From Candidatus Scybalomonas excrementavium (GTDB lineage Bacteria; Bacillota; Clostridia; Lachnospirales; Lachnospiraceae): a DNA stretch of 11,300 bases. The translations under genes were made by a program, and so were the position numbers. Below are positions 6,779 through 11,300 of the stretch, one piece after another. Position 1 is the first letter of the stretch. Each line of letters begins with the position of its first letter. The stretch is taken from assembly GCA_017694765.1 (NCBI GenBank), contig JADIML010000274.1, positions 1 to 11,300 of the forward strand, read 5' to 3'. The notes under the pieces are model-generated. The model had not been told where the DNA came from. It searched no databases and was given only the letters and a program-made list of their open reading frames with translations.

Positions 6779-7609
6779 ATGAAAAAACCCATTGGAGTTT
6801 TTGACTCTGGAGTTGGTGGTTTAACAGTTGCAAGAGAGATTATGCGCCAACTTCCTCATGAAAATATCGTTTACTTTGGAGATACTGCAAGAGTACCTTA
6901 TGGGAGTAAATCACCAAATACAGTGCTACGTTTTAGCCGTCAGATTGTAAATTTTTTGCGTACGAAAGATGTAAAAGCCATTGTAGTTGCTTGTAATACA
7001 GCAAGTGCTTTGGCTCTTCCGACCATTCAAGAAGAGATTGATATTCCAATTATTGGGGTTATAGAAGCAGGCGCAAAAACAGCTTGTGAAGTAACAAGAA
7101 CAAAGCATATCGGTGTCATTGGTACAGAAGGAACGATTAAAAGTAGAGTGTATACACAATGTTTAACAAAACTTGATTCGGATATTACAGTGGTAGGAAA
7201 GTCTTGTCCTTTATTTGTACCACTTGTAGAAGAAGGGCTTGTAGAAGATCGGGTGACGGATGATATTGCATCTAGATACTTAGGAGAATTAAAAGATTAT
7301 AATATTGATACTTTAATTTTAGGATGTACGCATTATCCACTGATTCGCAATACGATTGCTCGTATTATGGGCGATCAAGTAAAACTTGTAAATCCAGCTT
7401 ATGAAACAACAAAGAGTTTAAAAGAGCTGTTAGCAAGAAAAGGATTGCTCATGAAGGAGGAGAAGAAAGAGCCAGTTTATGAGTATTATGTCAGTGATGC
7501 AGTGGAACGGTTTATTTCTTTTGCAGATGGTGTTTTACCATGTAATGTAAGTGAAGAAAATGTAAACAGCATTGATATTGAATCGTATGAACTTGGTAAG
7601 GACAATTAG
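6779..7609 (+). CDS. murI: Glutamate racemase
   Basis: MurI interconverts L- and D-glutamate without cofactor, supplying D-glutamate for UDP-MurNAc-peptide synthesis in the cytoplasm. The 276 residues match the family. Both catalytic cysteines are present: C72 in VACNTASA and C183 in LGCTHYPL, with H185 next to the second. The N-terminal IGVFDSGVGGLTVARE (5-20) carries the conserved Asp-Ser pair, and GDTARVPYG (34-42) is the usual substrate-side motif. A GGAGGAG site at 6764-6770 precedes the ATG. Pairing with ddl, which makes the other D-amino-acid building block, supports a cell-wall precursor operon. Residues 226-240 form a lysine/glutamate-rich C-terminal stretch that looks variable. Confidence 0.96.
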   Translation: MKKPIGVFDSGVGGLTVAREIMRQLPHENIVYFGDTARVPYGSKSPNTVLRFSRQIVNFLRTKDVKAIVVACNTASALALPTIQEEIDIPIIGVIEAGAKTACEVTRTKHIGVIGTEGTIKSRVYTQCLTKLDSDITVVGKSCPLFVPLVEEGLVEDRVTDDIASRYLGELKDYNIDTLILGCTHYPLIRNTIARIMGDQVKLVNPAYETTKSLKELLARKGLLMKEEKKEPVYEYYVSDAVERFISFADGVLPCNVSEENVNSIDIESYELGKDN

Positions 7610-7619
7610 GAGTGATAAT

Positions 7620-8045
7620 ATGACAAAGCAAGTGTTAGTTTCCATTTGTGGTAGACAATTTGATTTGGAAGAGAATGAACCCATTGAATTGGTAACGACT
7701 GGAGAATATTATTTAAAGAATGGAAAACATTATATCTTCTATGAAGAGCAGATGTCAGAAGATGATGATATTACGAAAAATGTGCTAAAAATTAGTGATG
7801 GTATCGTAGAACTCAAAAAAAGAGGTGTTAGTGAACATACGATGGTTTTTGAAATTGGTAAAAAAAATCATTCCAATTATCATACACCAATGGGCATGCT
7901 TCTTATGGGAGTACATACAAAGGCGTTGACAGTTACGGAAAAAGAAGATGGAATGGAACTTTGGATTCAGTACCAGTTAGAAATTCAAGGGGAACACGTG
8001 TCAAAATGCGAAATTACAATTAAAATACAAGAAAAAGACGTATAA
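7620..8045 (+). CDS. DUF1934 (YwiB-like) beta-barrel protein
   Basis: The start at 7620 is chosen because TAGGAGTGATA lies directly before it. An in-frame ATG at 7572 would overlap murI and lacks such a site. The 141-residue product matches my recollection of the DUF1934/YwiB family: ELVTTGEYYLKNGKHYIFYEEQ (23-44), KKRGVSEHTMVFEIG (66-80), an HTPMGMLLMGVHT stretch (88-100) and a final run of alternating polar and hydrophobic residues (112-138). The family is thought to adopt a small calycin-like barrel; its function is unknown. No signal peptide is seen, so it is probably cytoplasmic. It lies 10 bases after murI and is followed by a strong terminator, so it is likely the last gene of the ddl-murI unit. 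Confidence 0.82.
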   Translation: MTKQVLVSICGRQFDLEENEPIELVTTGEYYLKNGKHYIFYEEQMSEDDDITKNVLKISDGIVELKKRGVSEHTMVFEIGKKNHSNYHTPMGMLLMGVHTKALTVTEKEDGMELWIQYQLEIQGEHVSKCEITIKIQEKDV

Positions 8046-8064
8046 AAGAATAGATATCCAGATA

Positions 8065-8111
8065 AAAAAGGACACTCTGTCGTAACATAAAAACGATAGC
8101 GTGTCCTTTTT
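8065..8111. terminator. Bidirectional terminator between convergent genes
   Basis: AAAAAGGACAC (8065-8075) pairs perfectly with GTGTCCTTTTT (8101-8111). An inner stem, TGTCGT (8078-8083) with ACGATA (8093-8098), extends the hairpin with one G-U pair. The A-run and T-run at the base serve both strands. It separates the DUF1934 gene (+) from the small membrane protein (-). Confidence 0.85.
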
Positions 8112-8161
8112 GGTATGATAGGAAATTTCTCTTAACGAAGCATTTCCATATACATAGTAGT

Positions 8162-8626
8162 TTATTTATCTTTTTTTAAAAGTTCAGACTGTTTTTTACG
8201 AATTTTTGCCAAGAAGCCTTTTTTCTCTGGTGGTGCAACTTCTGCATTACGGAAATTGCGAATGGATAAAATATAAATTCCGCTTACACTTGCCTTAATT
8301 TCCGCTTTTACTGGAATTAAATCAAATACTTCTTCCTCTGCGATTAAAGACATAATTCTTGGTCCAATTTTCGCTTTTACAATCGGCATTTTTGCGTTCA
8401 TATAACGCTTTGGAAATTGTTCCATTACAATTTTTGGAAGATCCGCATCTTTTATTTTCATGCGTTTCTTATCAATGACAAGCATAGAAACATTTTGAGC
8501 AGCAGCCTCTAATTGTGCTCGATTTTCTTCTTGTTTTGTTTGCATTTTTTTACCATAGTAGTAAAGGAATGCAAAAACGGCAATCATAATGACTAAAATA
8601 ATTAGTAAAATCGCCCATACTGGCAT
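8162..8626 (-). CDS. Small single-pass membrane protein of unknown function
   Basis: The product has 154 residues. A strong N-terminal membrane helix (4-24) is followed by a short coiled-coil-prone basic stretch (25-45). A compact soluble part (46-125) contains NVSMLVIDKKRMKIKDADLP, VKAKIGPRIMSLIAEEEVFDLIPVK and a conserved-looking VSGIYILSIRNF segment. The C-terminal tail (134-154) is lysine-rich. The likely topology is N-terminus outside or within the membrane with the soluble part in the cytoplasm, judging by positive charges after the helix; this is an inference. The start is well supported by AGGAGGG (8640-8634) seven bases upstream. I recall similar unnamed proteins in Lachnospiraceae but know no function. 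It is a single gene with its own promoter. Confidence 0.8.
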   Translation of the reverse strand: MPVWAILLIILVIMIAVFAFLYYYGKKMQTKQEENRAQLEAAAQNVSMLVIDKKRMKIKDADLPKIVMEQFPKRYMNAKMPIVKAKIGPRIMSLIAEEEVFDLIPVKAEIKASVSGIYILSIRNFRNAEVAPPEKKGFLAKIRKKQSELLKKDK

Positions 8627-8664
8627 GAGAAATCCCTCCTAGTGTAAAATCATAAGTATTCATT

Positions 8665-8693
8665 ATTGTACCATTTTTTTTTCAAGAAAACAA
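8665..8693 (-). promoter_or_regulatory. Promoter of the small membrane protein
   Basis: On the minus strand TTGTTT (8693-8688) and TACAAT (8670-8665) are 17 bases apart. The -10 is preceded by TGG, an extended -10 element. The ATG lies about 40 bases further on. Confidence 0.55.
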
Positions 8694-8710
8694 CTAATCA
8701 TTTTGAAATC

Positions 8711-8753
8711 AAAAAAACTTTAGACTTTCTGTATAAAATAGAAAGTCTAAAGT
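8711..8753 (-). terminator. Rho-independent terminator of the acyltransferase gene
   Basis: Arms at 8717-8730 and 8740-8753 are perfectly complementary over 14 bp, with a nine-base loop. On the minus strand a run of seven T (complement of 8711-8717, partly in the stem) follows the hairpin. It lies about 45 bases after the stop of the gene at 8796. Confidence 0.88.
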
Positions 8754-8795
8754 CTTATACATGATAGGAATAGAATAGGGAAGTGGGATTCTATT

Positions 8796-9530
8796 CTATA
8801 TGATTTCGTCTTTAGAGGATAACATATCTGCGATAATGGATTGTAGATATGCACCAAGAAATTTCTTCTGTTCTTTTTCTAGTTGATCGATGTAAATTGG
8901 TTCTCCAAATGTAATGGTTACATTCGATGATTTCATGGCAAGATATTTATTTCGTTCAAATAAAGCATCAGTATTTTTAAGTGCCACAGGAATAATTGGA
9001 ACCTTTGCTTTCTCTGCCATTTTTGTGCTTCCCTCTTTGAAAGGAAGCATTTGTTCCTCATGATTTCTAGTTCCTTCTGGAAAAATTTGAATGGAGTATC
9101 CAGATTTTAGTTGTTCGACACCTTCTAATATCGTTTTTAATCCTTCTTTAATATTATCACGATCAAGGAATAGACAACGTATGTTTTTCATCCATGTAGA
9201 TAATCCCGGTATTTTTTCCATTTCTTTTTTGGCAACAAAACCAAGAGGAATTGGACTTGCTACATAAGAAACTAAAATATCAAAATAACTGCGATGATTG
9301 CTTACAAATAAAACTGGTTGATCAAGGGGAATATGTTCTTTCCCATTCACTGTGATTTTAGCACCAGCAATGAAAAGACAGCACTTAAATCCAGCTTTCA
9401 CAAGTTTTTCTGAAACTTTTGTTTTGATTCCCGGATTTTTTTTGTCCATAATGGTTAAAATAATGTTGACTGGACAACCGAGTATAAAATATACAATGAG
9501 AAAAAGAAGTAAAATAAGCGTTCGTAACAT
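8796..9530 (-). CDS. plsC: 1-acyl-sn-glycerol-3-phosphate acyltransferase (PlsC family)
   Basis: The enzyme adds the second acyl chain to lysophosphatidic acid, giving phosphatidic acid at the inner face of the membrane. The 244-residue length is typical. An N-terminal hydrophobic segment (3-27) anchors it. The catalytic HX4D motif is NHRSYFD with H79 and D84. The substrate-binding FPEGTRN motif is at 150-156. Other family landmarks are FVAKKEMEKIPGLSTW (98-113), the FLDRDN stretch (121-126), and VPIIPVALKNTDALF (177-191). AGGAGA (9540-9535) precedes the ATG closely. The gene has its own promoter, a leader of about 125 bases and its own terminator, so it appears monocistronic. Another acyl acceptor within the PlsC superfamily cannot be excluded. 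Confidence 0.92.
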   Translation of the reverse strand: MLRTLILLLFLIVYFILGCPVNIILTIMDKKNPGIKTKVSEKLVKAGFKCCLFIAGAKITVNGKEHIPLDQPVLFVSNHRSYFDILVSYVASPIPLGFVAKKEMEKIPGLSTWMKNIRCLFLDRDNIKEGLKTILEGVEQLKSGYSIQIFPEGTRNHEEQMLPFKEGSTKMAEKAKVPIIPVALKNTDALFERNKYLAMKSSNVTITFGEPIYIDQLEKEQKKFLGAYLQSIIADMLSSKDEII

Positions 9531-9593
9531 AATATCTCCTATTCTATTACAATAGAGTGCATAAGAAAATCCGATGATACATATATTGAACAG

Positions 9594-9617
9594 AAGAAAT
9601 CCTGTGAGAGATTTCTT
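9594..9617 (-). other. Hairpin in the acyltransferase leader
   Basis: AAGAAATC (9594-9601) pairs perfectly with GATTTCTT (9610-9617), leaving an eight-base loop. It lies in the predicted 5' untranslated region of the minus-strand gene at 9530. No T-run follows on the minus strand that would make it a clear terminator. Its role is unknown. Confidence 0.4.
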
Positions 9618-9661
9618 ACTTGTACGTATAAGAAAAAGGATTTATTTATGCCTAAGCATTT

Positions 9662-9690
9662 ATTATACTTCATTTTTTTTAAAATAGCAA
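9662..9690 (-). promoter_or_regulatory. SigA-type promoter of the acyltransferase gene
   Basis: On the minus strand TTGCTA (9690-9685) and a perfect TATAAT (9667-9662) are separated by 17 bases. The promoter ends only about 15 bases from the first DnaA-box-like 9-mer at 9705, so DnaA bound there could influence it. Confidence 0.65.
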
Positions 9691-9704
9691 ACTCGTGGAG
9701 AAAA

Positions 9705-9873
9705 AGTGGATAAGTAACGAGAATTTGTTGATAAGAAAAAATGGAGTGGATAAGTGATGAAAATTTACAAATATATAGTAGGATCAAAAAATAGAAAAAC
9801 AATATGTAGTAAAAGCAAAGTGGATAATTTGTTGATAGAGTTATCCACATGATGTGGATAACTTTGTGGATGA
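9705..9873. promoter_or_regulatory. Cluster of eight DnaA-box-like 9-mers
   Basis: Compared with the DnaA box TTATCCACA, the 9-mers are at 9705-9713, 9745-9753 and 9819-9827 (one mismatch each, minus orientation), 9726-9734 (one mismatch, minus), 9830-9838 (two mismatches, minus), 9841-9849 (perfect, plus), 9853-9861 (perfect, minus) and 9865-9873 (one mismatch, minus). The last five start 11, 11, 12 and 12 bases apart with two- or three-base gaps; the first three start 21 and 19 bases apart. The two perfect boxes form a 25-base palindrome (9839-9863) with a one-base centre. The region is AT-rich, but no dnaA, dnaN or rpmH gene is in view. The intergenic stretch 9541-9897 otherwise holds only the acyltransferase promoter and leader and the start region of the peptidase gene. 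Confidence 0.75.
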
Positions 9874-9897
9874 AAAAAGTTGAGAGGAAAGAAGGAA

Positions 9898-10527
9898 ATG
9901 AAGGAAGAGGATAAGTTACAATTAGTCAATAAGCAACATAAAATAAGGAAAGAGCAAATACCAAAACATTTGACAATCCCTCATGTTATGTTTGCAGTGG
10001 AAAAAGAAGGAAAAAAGGAAACAACATTATGTTTTTATCAAGGGAATTTTGGTTACATAGAAGGAAAAGCAGGGAAAAAGTATTTAGAGCAAGAAGTGGC
10101 ACTAGCCTTAGAAAAATTATTTATTCGAGGGATGAAAGAAGGACAATATTTTGCGATGATATCAGGATATCGTTCTTATGAAAGACAAAAAGAGCTTTAT
10201 GAGGAAAGTGTTAAGAAACATGGTTGTTCTTATGCGAATCGGTATAGTGCAAAACCTGGATATAGCGAACATCAAACTGGACTCGCTGTTGATATTTCTT
10301 GTGCCAGTGTGAATTATCAACTAGAAGAATGTTTTGCCAATACGAAAGAGTATAGATGGTTGAAGAAAAATTGTTGGAAAGAAGGTTTTATTATCCGGTA
10401 TCCAAAAGGAAAGGAAGCGATTACTGGATATAGTTTCGAACCGTGGCATCTTCGCTATGTTGGTTGTAGAGCAGCCGAGATTATAATGAAGTTTCAACTA
10501 ACATTAGAAGAGTTTTTAATGGTATAG
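9898..10527 (+). CDS. VanY-like M15B peptidase (D,D- or L,D-carboxypeptidase) without signal peptide
   Basis: This is a predicted zinc peptidase that removes the terminal D-alanine from peptidoglycan stem peptides. The ATG at 9898 is preferred over a TTG at 9880; an in-frame stop at 9871-9873 rules out further extension. AGAGG at 9883-9887 is the likely ribosome site. The 209 residues carry ISGYRSYERQKELY (88-101), the zinc motif GYSEHQTGLAVDI (121-133, with H125 and D132) and SFEPWHLRYVG (179-189, with catalytic E181 and zinc ligand H184). Family members normally have a membrane anchor or lipoprotein signal. Here the N-terminus is charged (MKEEDKLQLVNKQHKIRKEQ), with no hydrophobic segment, so the protein may be cytoplasmic. 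The DnaA-box cluster ends 24 bases before the start codon. D,D versus L,D specificity cannot be settled from sequence. Confidence 0.88.
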   Translation: MKEEDKLQLVNKQHKIRKEQIPKHLTIPHVMFAVEKEGKKETTLCFYQGNFGYIEGKAGKKYLEQEVALALEKLFIRGMKEGQYFAMISGYRSYERQKELYEESVKKHGCSYANRYSAKPGYSEHQTGLAVDISCASVNYQLEECFANTKEYRWLKKNCWKEGFIIRYPKGKEAITGYSFEPWHLRYVGCRAAEIIMKFQLTLEEFLMV

Positions 10528-10577
10528 GAAGTGGGTACTTACTCGTAATCCTATACTCGTTAGGAATCACATACCCA
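10522..10577 (+). other. Competing hairpins at the 3' end of the peptidase gene
   Basis: GTATAGGA (10522-10529, spanning the stop codon) pairs with TCCTATAC (10549-10556). Alternatively TCCTA (10549-10553) pairs with TAGGA (10561-10565) inside an outer stem of TGGGTA (10532-10537) with TACCCA (10572-10577). The two folds exclude each other. They sit just before the main terminator. ACTCGT also occurs twice in the region (10541-10546 and 10555-10560). Confidence 0.35.
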
Positions 10578-10582
10578 TAAAG

Positions 10583-10633
10583 AAAGAGATTGCATAGACT
10601 CATTCATTTAGTCAAGGCAATCTCTTTTTTTGG
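10583..10633 (+). terminator. Terminator overlapping the end of the LacI-family gene
   Basis: AAAGAGATTGC (10583-10593) pairs perfectly with GCAATCTCTTT (10617-10627), with an inner GACT/AGTC stem and a T-run continuing to 10631. It ends the peptidase transcript. On the minus strand its first arm lies inside the last codons of the LacI-family gene, and TTTCTTT follows, so it can also end that transcript. Confidence 0.85.
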
Positions 10634-11300
10634 CATTTCCAGTGGATTCTCGAATGATTAATTTGGCATGTAATAAGAGTGTTCCAATGGAAACTTCATT
10701 CATTAAGCTACTTAGTGCATAGTATCCACTTTTTCCTAATTGAATCCGATCTTGTCGAATCGTTGTAATTGGTGGAGAAGTATAGGAACAAATTGGTAAA
10801 TCATCAAATCCAATAATACTAATATCCGATGGAACTTTATAGCCTAGTTGTTGACATTGAATCATAGTAGCATTGGCAATTAGGTCATGGCTACATATAA
10901 TGGCAGTTACGCCTAAATCTAAAAGTCTTGGAAGGTGGCGTTCCATACATTGTGTAATATAGTAGGAACTACCAGCTAAGGTTGGTCCTGATTTTAATCC
11001 ATTTTGCTTTAATGCTTGAAAGAAAGCTTTATGACGTACTTGCATAATATGAGAACCAAGTGCATGACTTAGATAGCCAATTTTACGATGACCAAGCTGT
11101 TTTAGATGCGAGACAGCTAGTTCCATTCCTTCATGATTATCAATTCCAACCGAAGCAATATTCGGATTTGCAATAATATAGTTATCATAAAGAACGGTAG
11201 GAGTTCTAGCCGTTTTCAAATCATTGATCCATGGAGAATGTAAGGAAAATCCAAGAATAAAAGCACCTAAGTATCCATTTTGTAGCATAAAGACATCATA
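10608..11300 (-). CDS. LacI-family transcriptional regulator (partial, N-terminus outside the window)
   Basis: The reading frame stays open to the right edge, so the gene begins outside the window. The 230 visible residues are the ligand-binding, periplasmic-binding-protein-like part of a LacI/GalR regulator; about 100 N-terminal residues, including the helix-turn-helix, are missing. Family landmarks are VGIDNHEGMELAVSHLKQLGHRKIGYLS, ICSHDLIANATMIQCQQLGYKVPSDISIIGFDD (the typical NDxxA...G..VP.DISI.GFDD region, with SHDLIA instead of NDxxA), SYTSPPITTIRQD, the QLGKSGYYAL stretch and the closing LIIRESTG. Members bind a sugar-like effector and repress nearby catabolic genes; no target is visible here. 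The ATG at 11288 is internal, not the true start. The last codons overlap the terminator hairpin. Confidence 0.9.
   Translation of the reverse strand, partial: YDVFMLQNGYLGAFILGFSLHSPWINDLKTARTPTVLYDNYIIANPNIASVGIDNHEGMELAVSHLKQLGHRKIGYLSHALGSHIMQVRHKAFFQALKQNGLKSGPTLAGSSYYITQCMERHLPRLLDLGVTAIICSHDLIANATMIQCQQLGYKVPSDISIIGFDDLPICSYTSPPITTIRQDRIQLGKSGYYALSSLMNEVSIGTLLLHAKLIIRESTGNAKKRDCLD

Noticed and set aside
9539..9850. Minus-strand open frame of 103 codons across the DnaA-box cluster
   Set aside because: The sequence is low in complexity, lies over the acyltransferase promoter and leader, and the peptide has no recognisable features.
9541..9897. Chromosomal replication origin
   Set aside because: The box cluster is strong, but no dnaA, dnaN, rpmH or recF is in view and flanking gene directions do not mark a clear divergence point. 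I keep it as a DnaA-box cluster only.
5700..10527. Vancomycin-resistance-like gene set (ligase plus VanY-like peptidase)
   Set aside because: The ligase has the tyrosine of D-Ala-D-Ala enzymes and pairs with murI; no vanH, vanX or two-component system is present, and the peptidase lies 3.1 kb away in a separate unit.

Overview
The window looks like chromosomal DNA of a low-GC, endospore-forming Firmicute, most likely a clostridium of the Lachnospiraceae type. The reasons are AT-rich sequence throughout, strong AGGAGG-type ribosome binding sites, a GerA-family germinant receptor operon, spoIIR, and a small membrane-anchored protein of a type I recall mainly from Lachnospiraceae. The taxonomic call is an inference. 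No phage, insertion sequence, CRISPR, tRNA or rRNA was seen.

Layout. 1-408: non-coding DNA with a structured repeat (copy A, 25-90), a hairpin terminator and a short tandem repeat. 409-3696: a tightly packed gerA-gerB-gerC germinant receptor operon on the + strand; its GerC is half the usual length and has no lipobox cysteine. 3697-3804: copy B of the structured repeat. 3805-4644: an aldo/keto reductase on the - strand. 4860-5495: spoIIR, whose stop codon lies inside a partial repeat copy (C). 5542-5699: a SigA-type promoter followed by hairpins, the second terminator-like, ahead of ddl. 5700-8045: ddl, murI and a DUF1934 (YwiB-like) gene, probably one operon. 8065-8111: a bidirectional terminator. 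8162-8626 and 8796-9530: a small single-pass membrane protein and a PlsC-type acyltransferase, both - strand and each with its own promoter. 9541-9897: a divergent intergenic region with eight DnaA-box-like 9-mers at near-helical spacing. 9898-10527: a VanY-like (M15B) peptidase without a signal peptide. 10583-10633: terminator. 10608-11300: the 3' two thirds of a LacI-family regulator running off the right edge.

How the genes fit together. Two themes dominate. One is the spore cycle: germinant sensing by the receptor, and forespore-to-mother-cell signalling by SpoIIR. The other is the D-amino-acid part of peptidoglycan: MurI makes D-glutamate, Ddl makes D-Ala-D-Ala, and the M15B enzyme is predicted to trim stem peptides. 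PlsC adds membrane lipid synthesis.

The most unusual signals are the phased DnaA-box cluster far from any dnaA/dnaN gene, the structured intergenic repeat whose two full copies fold alike despite different arm sequences, the minimal GerC, and the possible attenuator in front of ddl.
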